Source: Paraburkholderia sabiae (lineage in GTDB: Bacteria > Pseudomonadota > Gammaproteobacteria > Burkholderiales > Burkholderiaceae). From it: DNA of 64,000 bases. Under the pieces are notes generated by a model. It had not been told where the DNA came from. It made no database searches and saw nothing but the letters and a program-made list of their open reading frames with translations. Below, one piece after another: positions 38,628 to 46,917 of this stretch (position 1 is the stretch's first letter; each line of letters begins with the position of its first letter). Position numbers and translations under genes: made by a program. The stretch spans positions 5,022,001 to 5,086,000 of the forward strand of contig NZ_CP125295.1 in the NCBI RefSeq assembly GCF_030412785.1, written 5' to 3'.

Positions 38628-40955
38628 ATGAACGGATTAGCCTTGAAGGTCGCCCCTGCTCACGAGGTCGAAGCCAGCTACGCCCTGTTTCCGGCGACCG
38701 CCTGCCAGGTGCGGTACTGGCATGAGCAGAAGGCGTCGCAGAAGGCGTCCGCGCTCAACATCGCGTTCCGGCTGCAATTGTCGGGGCCGCTGAAAGCCGC
38801 GAGCATCGAACAGGTGCTTCGCGAGCTGGTCGCGCGGCACGAGGTATTGCGTACCGGCTTCCTGATGACGGGTGCGGGGCTGCGGCAGCAGGTCTGGAGC
38901 CACGCGCCCTTCCAGCTCGAAGTAGTCGACCTCACCGGCTTCGAGGAAAATGATGGCCTTGCGGAAGCGGAGCGTGTCGGCGGCCAGCAGGCGCGCACGC
39001 CCTTCGCATTGTCGTCTCCTTCGTTCTTCCGGGCCGTGTGGCTGCCTCGCTCGATCACGCAGGGCGAACTGCAGCTGACCTTCCATTCGCTCGTGATGGA
39101 CGGCTGGTCGTTCGCGATCCTCGTGCGCGAGCTCGTGGAAGGACTGGCCGCTGTTCATGCCGGACTCGAGCCCGCTTACCCCGATGTCGATCTTCACCAC
39201 GGCGACTACGCGCTGTGGAAAGAAGAGTTCCTTGCCAGCGGCGCGCTCGATCTCGCTCGCGCCCACTGGCGCCAGGAACTTCGGGATTTCAGCCGCTTCG
39301 ACGTTTCCGGCGATCGTCTGCGGCCGCAGGCGCGACGCTTCCAGGGCATCATCCGTTCGATCCTGCTGCCCGGCGCGCTCAGCGACCGCCTGATCGCGGC
39401 TGCCAAGGCGCAAGGCGTCACGCTGTTCAGCGTGGCGGCTGCGGGCCTCGCGATGGCCTTGCAAAAGGCGGCCGGCCAGACGAAGGTCGCCATGGGCACG
39501 CAGATGTCGGTGCGCGACCAGCAGGAACTGGAGGGCGTAGTCGGGCCGCTGATCAATACGGTGATACTGCGCCTCGACATTCCTCAAGGCAGCAGTGTTG
39601 CCGCCGTCACAGCGCAGTGCGGCGCCAAGCTCAGCGACGCCATCGAACATCTGCATTTGCCGTTCGAAGAGATGATGGAGATGGCGGGCGAGGTATCCGA
39701 TGCGGAACGCCCGCCGCTGTGTTCGGTCAATTTCGCCCTGCAGCAAAGCTTCGTCGGCGTGGGCGATGAGGTTCGCCGGGGTGAGTTCGCCGCGACGACC
39801 TCGCCCTCCTTCAACGCGGGCGCGCTCTACGACCTCAACTTCTTCATGGTGCGGCGCCCGGACGGCTGGCGCATCTCGTGTGAAGGCGACACGGATCTCT
39901 ACGACATCGAGACGATCGACGGCCATCTGGCGACGTGGCGGGCGGTACTGGAAACCGTCGAGATCGACGCGAAGCTGCCGGTGGCACCTGCTGCAAGGAA
40001 AGCGGCGCAGAGCATCGCGGCGGGCGTCGGTGTCAGCGGCTTCATGAGCCAGGCCGAACTCGAGGCGAAAGCACGCAGCATCGTGCGCTTCAACGAGGAT
40101 GCGCCGGGCACGCCCGTCATCGCGCTCAACAACACGGCCGTGTTTTACGAACTGGCCCAGCGGATCGGCACCGACCGGCCGCTGATCGACATTCCGATGG
40201 TACCGGAAGGCCCGCCGCGCGAGTTCCCGCTGCGCGCCTTCCAGGACCTCGCCGCCGATGCCGTGCGGCTGATCAGAATGGCACGGCCGAATGGCCCGTA
40301 TATCCTGATGGGGCACTGCGTGCTCGGCGCAATCGCGCTGGAGGCCGCGCAACAACTACGGCGCGAGGGCGAAACGGTGGAACTGGTGATCCTCAACGAT
40401 TCCTGGTGCCCCGGTTATCGCGAGTCGATGCCCTGGCACGACAAGCAGTTGCGCAAGATGCTGGTGCGCGTGGACAACATTCCGCGCGACATCCGCAAGG
40501 TCAAGCGCGGCGACATCTCGATGCTGTCGTTTCTGAAGCAGTACCGGATCATTCGCTGGCTCGGCATCGCAGACCTTGCGTACAAGCTCGGACTCATCCG
40601 GGGCAATGCGACGGAGCATGCCGTGGCGGAGAACCGCTGGTACATCGAGTATCTGCTCGCGCAACAGGCGCGGCACCGGCCCGCACCGTACGACGGCGCG
40701 ATCCAGATCTTCCGTAGCGCGCAGGTGCTCAGGGGCCGCCTGTTCGCCCACGATCTCGGCTGGGCCTCCGTGACGACGGGCGACGTGGTCGTCACCGAAG
40801 TGCCGGGTATGCACGATCAGATCTTCCGGTCGGCGGGGGCGGCGGTGATCGGCAAGCAGTTGCGGGCGCGTCTGACGGGAGCCGAAGCCGGGACGGACGA
40901 TGCCGCGGCCTCCGGCGAGACGGACGCCGCATCGGCATCGCGCCGCAGCGCCTAG
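38628..40955 (+). CDS. Condensation-thioesterase protein (C-TE) without carrier domain
   Basis: 775 residues. A condensation domain fills about 1-440 with FHSLVMDG; the second, catalytic His (153) and Asp157 are kept, while the first His of HHxxxDG is Phe. After a short linker comes an alpha/beta-hydrolase thioesterase domain (about 480-735). Its nucleophile elbow reads MGHCVLG, with Cys564 instead of Ser; Asp591 and His729 can complete a triad. Neither an adenylation nor a carrier domain is present. The start is 3 bases after the megasynthase stop, so the two are co-translated. It should accept the glycyl chain from PCP3 and pass it to an external amine (C), or release it (TE). Confidence 0.9.
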   Translation: MNGLALKVAPAHEVEASYALFPATACQVRYWHEQKASQKASALNIAFRLQLSGPLKAASIEQVLRELVARHEVLRTGFLMTGAGLRQQVWSHAPFQLEVVDLTGFEENDGLAEAERVGGQQARTPFALSSPSFFRAVWLPRSITQGELQLTFHSLVMDGWSFAILVRELVEGLAAVHAGLEPAYPDVDLHHGDYALWKEEFLASGALDLARAHWRQELRDFSRFDVSGDRLRPQARRFQGIIRSILLPGALSDRLIAAAKAQGVTLFSVAAAGLAMALQKAAGQTKVAMGTQMSVRDQQELEGVVGPLINTVILRLDIPQGSSVAAVTAQCGAKLSDAIEHLHLPFEEMMEMAGEVSDAERPPLCSVNFALQQSFVGVGDEVRRGEFAATTSPSFNAGALYDLNFFMVRRPDGWRISCEGDTDLYDIETIDGHLATWRAVLETVEIDAKLPVAPAARKAAQSIAAGVGVSGFMSQAELEAKARSIVRFNEDAPGTPVIALNNTAVFYELAQRIGTDRPLIDIPMVPEGPPREFPLRAFQDLAADAVRLIRMARPNGPYILMGHCVLGAIALEAAQQLRREGETVELVILNDSWCPGYRESMPWHDKQLRKMLVRVDNIPRDIRKVKRGDISMLSFLKQYRIIRWLGIADLAYKLGLIRGNATEHAVAENRWYIEYLLAQQARHRPAPYDGAIQIFRSAQVLRGRLFAHDLGWASVTTGDVVVTEVPGMHDQIFRSAGAAVIGKQLRARLTGAEAGTDDAAASGETDAASASRRSA

Positions 40956-40977
40956 CTCTCGATAAGGCAGTCGGACC

Positions 40978-42156
40978 ATGTCCCGTTTGCGTAGAGCGCT
41001 GCTGCTCGTGTTCCTCGGTGGTTTGACGCTGGCCGGTCTGATCTACGTCAGGCTGGCTGGCGCCGACCTGTTCCGCCGGCCGGCTGCCGCTGTCGCCGAC
41101 GGCGCGCCGTTGCCGCCCGGCAGCATCCGGCTTGCCGTGCTCGGCGATTCCGACAGCCAGTCCTATCACGACACGCTGAGGGCCGCGGAGCCGAATGCGC
41201 GCGGCGGCGTGTATCGCGCGACCACGTGGCAATGGACGGAAGTGCTCGCGCGACTGCGGGGCGACCAGATCGACCAGGGCCAATGGGGCGCATGGGGCAC
41301 CAACCGGTATCGCGCGTATATCGACGACGCTTTCGGAGGTCTCGGCCGCGCGCCCGCAAAAGAGGACTACCGCTACAACTTCGCGATCAGCGGCGCCTGG
41401 TGCAATCAGTTGATGGGACCGCCGATGCGTCAGGCGGTCCGCCTCGTCGCGCTGATGGACACGGAGCCGCAAGCCTGGAAAGGCGGCGTCGTGCTGATCC
41501 GGATCGGCATCAACGATGTCGGCGCGCACGACGTGCTCGACGCCATGTCCCGCGATCCGAATGGCCCGCTGACCACGTCGAAGATCAACGGCTGTATCGG
41601 CGAAATCGGCAAGGCTGTCGAACTGATCCGCAAGCATCATCCGGACACCTACGTGCTGCTCATCGGCGTGCTCAGCAATGCGGACTGGTCGGGCGAGTTC
41701 GACAGCTGGCAATCGGCGCAGGCGATCGCCAACATCGATGCCGGGCTCAACCGCTTCGACGCCGGTTTGCGCAAGCTCGCCGCGACGGATCGCCATGTCG
41801 CGTTCCTCGGCGATCGCGCGTGGTTCGCTGGTGTATGGGGCGCGCGCGACGAGCACGGACGTCCCGCCTACAAGACGGTGCATCTGTCGCCCGGCTGGGC
41901 GATCACCAACACCTCCGGCGACGATCCGCACAACGCGGCCACGTCCGACGGCCATGCGGGCGTCGTCTGGAATACCCTGTGGGCGCAGCACCTCGTCCTC
42001 TCGCTCAATGCGGCGTTCGGGCTGCAGCTCAAACCGATCTCCGATGCCGAGGTCATCCGTTTTCTGCAGCCGAGTTTCGACGCGAGCGAGCGGTCGGCGT
42101 CGCAGGCACGGGCACCCGTTACCGAAAATCACCTCGCGAACATCGTGAGCCGATAA
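40978..42156 (+). CDS. Membrane-anchored SGNH/GDSL hydrolase
   Basis: 392 residues. An N-terminal membrane segment (LLLVFLGGLTLAGLIYV, about 7-25) should anchor a periplasmic domain. SGNH blocks: GDS (Ser58), Gly139, GIND (Asn179) and DDPH (Asp315/His318). The family includes esterases and O-acetyltransferase-like enzymes acting on cell-surface sugars (for example AlgX/PatB relatives), as well as lipases. It starts 22 bases after the C-TE gene and is probably in the same operon. A role in editing or attaching an acyl group on a surface glycan is an inference from this position. Confidence 0.85.
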   Translation: MSRLRRALLLVFLGGLTLAGLIYVRLAGADLFRRPAAAVADGAPLPPGSIRLAVLGDSDSQSYHDTLRAAEPNARGGVYRATTWQWTEVLARLRGDQIDQGQWGAWGTNRYRAYIDDAFGGLGRAPAKEDYRYNFAISGAWCNQLMGPPMRQAVRLVALMDTEPQAWKGGVVLIRIGINDVGAHDVLDAMSRDPNGPLTTSKINGCIGEIGKAVELIRKHHPDTYVLLIGVLSNADWSGEFDSWQSAQAIANIDAGLNRFDAGLRKLAATDRHVAFLGDRAWFAGVWGARDEHGRPAYKTVHLSPGWAITNTSGDDPHNAATSDGHAGVVWNTLWAQHLVLSLNAAFGLQLKPISDAEVIRFLQPSFDASERSASQARAPVTENHLANIVSR

Positions 42157-42249
42157 CGGAAAGCCGGCCGAAAGCGGTCCCGTCAAGGGTCGTCGCGAGG
42201 CCGGGCAAATAGGCCGTTCTGCGTACGCCCTCGCACAAACACACCCCTC

Positions 42250-42267
42250 TTCATTGTTCACAATGAA
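42250..42267. promoter_or_regulatory. Perfect palindrome TTCATTGT-TC-ACAATGAA
   Basis: Two 8-base arms around TC, in the 249-base gap between the SGNH gene and the HAD-like gene, 139 bases before the latter. It stands out in a GC-rich gap and is a good candidate operator. Confidence 0.6.
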
Positions 42268-42405
42268 TCGCAAAGTCGCGCTGGCGCATCCTCGTCCGGC
42301 ATCGACAGGACCGGAAATCAGAGCTTCGCGGCTCGACTGAAGAAAAAAGCCGCCCAGGAAGCCAATGAATCAGATACAGCTTGATTGCTGAGAGGATGGC
42401 CATTC

Positions 42406-44370
42406 GTGAAGTCTCTCCCACGGTTGCTGGAAGAAGCGCAAAGCACGCTGCTTTGCGTCGATGCCTTTGATACGTTGCTGCTGCGCAAACCCGTGTCGCT
42501 GGAGCAGCGTCTGTTGAAGGCGGCCAGGCTGTTCTGCAAACGTCTGGCACTGCGTCCGGACCAGTTCGCGCCGCATGCGCTCGCGCGGCGCCGGCGCCAG
42601 ATCGAACAACTCGCTTTCCGTGCGCGCAATGTCGCCGGACATGGCGAGGTGCGCCTCGAAAGCGTCGCATCGAGCCTGCTGGAACTCGCCCATCTCGATA
42701 CCGCGTTCGTGCCCGAATGGATCGCGTGCGAACTCGCTGTTGAACGCGAATGCCTGGTGCCGAACCTGCCGCTGATACGAGAGCTCGAACGGCTGCGCGC
42801 CGGCGGTGTGTCGCTGCGCGTGGTGAGCGATACGAGCCTGTCGTGCGACGCGCTCAGCCAGCTGATCACGGCCGTCTGTCCACCCGGCCTTCAATGGGAC
42901 GCTATCCATACGAGCGCCGACCTGCAACTTACCAAGCGTGACGGAACGATTTTCGCGGCGGTGTCGGATGCCGCCTGTGTCCCGCTCGCCCGGATGGCGC
43001 ACATCGGCGACGACCCGACCGCGGACGAGTCGATGCCGCGCCGTTGCGGAATGACGGCCATTCTGCGCCCGCGTTCCCGTCTGCACGTCGCGATGCTGCG
43101 CGCCAACGCGGCACTCGCGCGCGGCCAGTCGCAGTGGTTTCGCTGGCGGCACGACGGGCGCTACAGGCGAGCGGCGAACGGCAGCGCGCGCACGACGGGC
43201 GACACGCTCGGTACGGACGTGCTCGGTCCCGTGTTTGCGGAATACTGCCGCAGACTGCACGTCTATCTGGAACAGACGGCGGCCGTCGAAGGCTCCGTGG
43301 CCGCCCTCTTCTGCGCGCGCGGCGGTCTGGGGCTCGAAAAGCTCTACAGGCTGTATGCCGCGCAACTGCCCGCGCGCGACGATATCCGCATCGAACCGCT
43401 GATGATCTCTCGCCTCGTCGCGGCAAGAGACGCGCTCGTGTACGGCGGCGACGGTGTCGTCGACGAACTCGATTATTCGTTCGAAGTGCGTAACGTATCG
43501 GCGCTCGCACGGGCGCTCAGTGGCGCCGATCTCGCGCCGCAGGGCAACTACGCCACCGTGCGCCCGTTTATCGAAGCGCTGCGCAGTGGACGCGAGCCGC
43601 ATCTGTGGGAGCAGATCGTCGAGCAGGCCCGGCGCTTTCGCGAAGTGTGGCAGACGCTCACGGCGGGCAAGCCGGGCATCGTATTGTGCGATACGGGCCT
43701 CTATGGCTCGACCATCAAGATGCTGATGCAAAGCGGGCTCGCCAACGGCAGCCACTGCGTCCAGCTCGCGCGTTGCGACTACAAGCATCATGGGCGCGAG
43801 CATTTTCCGGCCGTCACCGGGCTGTTGACGGAGCGCAACGGCTACAAGCCGGGCGACTCGATCTCGTCGGTCCTGGCTTTCTGGCATCTGATAGAAGGTC
43901 TCGTCGAGCCCGACCTGGAAAGCGTGCGCCGCTTCGACAGAGGTGCGGACGGCAGCCTCGTCTCCAACCTCGAAACGGAAGGCTGGCAACAGAGACTTGC
44001 GCGCATGCCTCATCCGAAATTCGACGAAGTAGCCCGCTATGTCGCCGGGAGCGCGAAGCAGCCCGCAGCCGATACGTCGCTTGCCGCCTTCGAACTGGCC
44101 GCCGGGCGCCTCGAGCGCGCGATCATGTTTCCGGACCCGGAGCTGGTCAACCGGCTCACGGAGCGCGACCGCTCGCTCGATTACGGGCGCGACGGCACGG
44201 TGTCCGTGACGGGCCCGAACATGAGGCAGGCCAACGCGTGGACGCGGCTTCACGTCGCGAAACAGTCGCTCTGGCCGAGCGGCGCCGTGGTTCGCGCGTT
44301 TCCGAATTCGCATCGGCTCGTGCAGAAAACGATCAGATTGAGCTACACGGTACGATCATGGATCAGGTAA
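42406..44370 (+). CDS. HAD-superfamily protein of surface-polysaccharide clusters (COG5610-like)
   Basis: 654 residues. The N-terminal third is a HAD domain: LLCVDAFDTLLLRK with nucleophile Asp19 and Thr23, VVSDTSLS, a Lys in LTKRDG and MAHIGDDPTADES. The middle and C-terminal parts have no fold I recognise apart from repeated motifs such as ALFCARGGLGLEKLYRLYA and GIVLCDTGLYGSTI. Proteins of this type occur in capsule and exopolysaccharide loci; their reaction is unknown. GTG at 42406 has AGAGGA about 9 bases upstream; a TTG at 42385 is an alternative. The end overlaps the flippase gene by 13 bases. Confidence 0.78.
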   Translation: MKSLPRLLEEAQSTLLCVDAFDTLLLRKPVSLEQRLLKAARLFCKRLALRPDQFAPHALARRRRQIEQLAFRARNVAGHGEVRLESVASSLLELAHLDTAFVPEWIACELAVERECLVPNLPLIRELERLRAGGVSLRVVSDTSLSCDALSQLITAVCPPGLQWDAIHTSADLQLTKRDGTIFAAVSDAACVPLARMAHIGDDPTADESMPRRCGMTAILRPRSRLHVAMLRANAALARGQSQWFRWRHDGRYRRAANGSARTTGDTLGTDVLGPVFAEYCRRLHVYLEQTAAVEGSVAALFCARGGLGLEKLYRLYAAQLPARDDIRIEPLMISRLVAARDALVYGGDGVVDELDYSFEVRNVSALARALSGADLAPQGNYATVRPFIEALRSGREPHLWEQIVEQARRFREVWQTLTAGKPGIVLCDTGLYGSTIKMLMQSGLANGSHCVQLARCDYKHHGREHFPAVTGLLTERNGYKPGDSISSVLAFWHLIEGLVEPDLESVRRFDRGADGSLVSNLETEGWQQRLARMPHPKFDEVARYVAGSAKQPAADTSLAAFELAAGRLERAIMFPDPELVNRLTERDRSLDYGRDGTVSVTGPNMRQANAWTRLHVAKQSLWPSGAVVRAFPNSHRLVQKTIRLSYTVRSWIR

Positions 44371-45653
44371 AGCCTTCGAAAACCCGCGCGGAACTCGTCG
44401 CGACGTACTTCGCCTATGTGGTGCGCTACGTCTATCCGCTGCTGCTTCTGCCCTTTTACGGCAGAACGCTGGGGCCGGCGGGCTATGGCGTCGTGTTGGC
44501 GGGCATGTCGCTGTCGAATACGCTCTGGCGCTTCGTCAATTTCGGATTCCCGACGGTCGGCGGCCGCGATACCGTCTATGCGAAAGATGGCACCGAACGC
44601 GCGGCCATCCTGTCGAGCCACATGACGGGTCGGCTGCTGCTGTGCATCCCGACGGCCGTGTTCGGACTCGGCGCGGTCGCGTTCTCGCCCGTGCTGTCGG
44701 CGCACCCGATGCTCGGCTGCACCACGGTGCTGCTCGGCCTGCTCGCCGCGTTCAACCCGGGCTGGTACTTCACGAGCACAGGACGCGCGAGAACCAGCAT
44801 CCTGATCGAAGTGGTCGGCTTCGTCACCTCGCTCGCGCTCATCTTCCTGTTCATCCGTGACCCGTCAGATCTGTCGCTGGTGTTCTTCCTGCTGCTCGCG
44901 TCCTGCGTGCTGCAAACGGTACTCGGCTACGGCGTCATCAGGCGAGAGTTCGCCGGATGGTTTTCGTCGATCAAGGCGGGCATCGACCTGATCCAGCGCT
45001 CGAAGGTGATCTTCATTTATACGGGCACGTCGGTTCTGCTGATTACCGCGTCCACGTATCTGCTTTCCGTGCTCGCGCCAGCCGCCGAGGTCGGCGCGTT
45101 CGGCGTGGCGGAACGCCTGATCGCCGTCGCGCTCAGCCTCACGGTCCCCGCCTCGCAGATCCTGATCCCGAAAGTCACGTATCTCGTCGGCCAGGATCCG
45201 GCGAAAGCCAACCGGCTCGCGTATGGCATTCTCGCCTTCTTCCTGTTCGGCTCGCTCGTGGGCGTCGCGTTGACGATGCTGCTCGCCGACTGGGTGGTGC
45301 CGCTCGTGTTCGGCAAGGGCTTCCAGAGTTCCGTGCCTGTGCTCAAGGTGTTCGTGCTGGTGTTACCGTTGAGTGTCGTCAACCAGACACTCGGGCTCTA
45401 CTTCCTGATCCCGCGGCATCGAGACGGCATGCTTGCCCGCGCCGGCGTCGCGACCGCGGTCGTCAGCATCGTCGCCGCGATTCCGCTCGCGAGCCACTGG
45501 GGCGCGATGGGCATGGTGGCCGCGCGTCTGCTGGGAGAACTGACGCTGCTGGCGACGCTGCTCGTGTCGCTGATCCGCTCGGGTCTGATCGCAGAGATGC
45601 TGGCGACGGGAAGCACGCCGCTTTTCGCGCTGCGCCCTCGCGGGAAAGGGTGA
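44358..45653 (+). CDS. Wzx-type oligosaccharide flippase (MOP superfamily)
   Basis: 431 residues with about 12 transmembrane segments. The N-terminal ELVATYFAYVVRYVYPLLLLPFYGRTLGP and the ERLIAVALSLTVPASQILIP segment are typical of Wzx/RfbX. It should move undecaprenyl-linked repeat units across the inner membrane. ATG at 44358 overlaps the HAD-like gene by 13 bases (translational coupling). Last gene of the plus-strand run; the cargo could carry the product of the upstream synthase. Confidence 0.92.
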   Translation: MDQVKPSKTRAELVATYFAYVVRYVYPLLLLPFYGRTLGPAGYGVVLAGMSLSNTLWRFVNFGFPTVGGRDTVYAKDGTERAAILSSHMTGRLLLCIPTAVFGLGAVAFSPVLSAHPMLGCTTVLLGLLAAFNPGWYFTSTGRARTSILIEVVGFVTSLALIFLFIRDPSDLSLVFFLLLASCVLQTVLGYGVIRREFAGWFSSIKAGIDLIQRSKVIFIYTGTSVLLITASTYLLSVLAPAAEVGAFGVAERLIAVALSLTVPASQILIPKVTYLVGQDPAKANRLAYGILAFFLFGSLVGVALTMLLADWVVPLVFGKGFQSSVPVLKVFVLVLPLSVVNQTLGLYFLIPRHRDGMLARAGVATAVVSIVAAIPLASHWGAMGMVAARLLGELTLLATLLVSLIRSGLIAEMLATGSTPLFALRPRGKG

Positions 45654-45804
45654 CGCGCCGCGATGCCCAGCGCGCCTGGAACGGGCGCCTGCGTATTGGC
45701 TGCGGTGCCGTTCCTGAACGGGAAATGAACGGGAAATGCACAGCGGAAGATCGCTCTGGCGCGACCCGTGCGGCGTTCAAGCCAGCTGGGTTCGAAGCGT
45801 TGCT

Positions 45805-45831
45805 GAAGCCAGCCGTTCAGCCGCTGGCTTC
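45805..45831. terminator. Hairpin between convergent genes
   Basis: GAAGCCAGC (45805-45813) pairs with GCTGGCTTC (45823-45831). It has no T-tract and lies between the flippase and the convergent GT25 gene. Confidence 0.4.
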
Positions 45832-45863
45832 CAACGCAGAGCGAATCTCAGGTCAAACGGAAT

Positions 45864-46649
45864 TCAGATCCCATCCATGTAACTCGACCGGATCTTGACC
45901 AGACCTTTGTTCCAGACACGCAGCGATTGAACGAAGTCGTACGCGCCACGGAAAGGCGACTTGGCGCGTTGCAGCCAGACGGATCCAGGCTTCCAGTCGG
46001 ATCGTTCCTCGCCGATTTCGGATGTCATTCCCTTCTTGCCGCTCTTTAACCAGACATCCTGAATGCATGCCGCCGGGTGCAACTGATACACGTACGTCTC
46101 TTCGAGATCGCCATTGAACATGACGAGATCCACCGCGCGATCATTCATTGCGAAGCGTTCGATCATCTTGCGGCAGCCGGCGTTCGAGATGATATAGGCG
46201 CCCGCCCCCGTGTGATTGCTGCGCAGCCGGTGCAGCCCCGTGCGGGTCGACAGATCCAGCCCCTTCCGGTCGATGAATATCCCCGCCAGCGACGTTTCCA
46301 TCTTGATGACGTCATAGCGGAACCCGCGCGAAAACCTCTCGTTGATGGAGTCGAGAAGATGGCGCGCGTCGCGGCAAAAATGCACATCGTCCTCGAGCAC
46401 GAGCGCGTGATCGATGCCTTCCTTCACGACTTTTTCCCAGATCGAATAGTGACTGAGCGCGGCGCCCTTTTCGCCCGCCGTACACGTCCCGCGCAGCAGG
46501 GGCAATTCGAGCGTCCGGCTCATTTCTTCGACCTGTGCAGGCCCCAGAGCCGAGAAGCGTTCCCACGGGTAGCCAAGCCTCTCGAGCTGGACCGTCATGT
46601 GGTTGAGTCGATCTGTAGACCTGTCGAGATTGATGACGAAAATCTTCAT
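45864..46649 (-). CDS. Glycosyltransferase family 25-like protein
   Basis: 261 residues. MKIFVINLDRSTDRLNHMTV and the motif CTAGEKGAALSHYSIWEKV, followed by LVLEDDVHF (Glu86-Asp87-Asp88), define the GT25/LgtB-LpsA family of LPS galactosyl- and glucosyltransferases. Later GAGAYIISNAGCRKMIE fits. No membrane segment. The start is 52 codons inside a longer open frame and matches the family N-terminus. It is transcribed opposite to the flippase and shares a 268-base upstream region with the acyltransferase gene at 46918. Confidence 0.9.
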   Translation of the reverse strand: MKIFVINLDRSTDRLNHMTVQLERLGYPWERFSALGPAQVEEMSRTLELPLLRGTCTAGEKGAALSHYSIWEKVVKEGIDHALVLEDDVHFCRDARHLLDSINERFSRGFRYDVIKMETSLAGIFIDRKGLDLSTRTGLHRLRSNHTGAGAYIISNAGCRKMIERFAMNDRAVDLVMFNGDLEETYVYQLHPAACIQDVWLKSGKKGMTSEIGEERSDWKPGSVWLQRAKSPFRGAYDFVQSLRVWNKGLVKIRSSYMDGI

Positions 46650-46917
46650 TTTCTCTAGCGTCCTGAATGAACAATGGAGTGCCCTGAACGGGCGGCCGCG
46701 ACCGCACACGGCGCGACACGCTACGGCCTTAGCGTAAGACTTTTCCCCGCGCCTTTCCGTGGGGTGCCAAACAATGTCGACAGGATGGCGGCCCTCGCCC
46801 GTCATGCGTTGTCAATCGCACACAGCCGCTTCGGCCGGGCCGCTAGACTCGTTGAGAGCAACGACCCCGATGCGCGGCGAAGACCCGCCCTGGTGGATCA
46901 CAAGATGTGGAGACGCG

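Noticed and set aside
46759..46917. Upstream extension of the acyltransferase gene at 46918
   Set aside because: Translation is not protein-like, and GGAG is placed just before ATG 46918.
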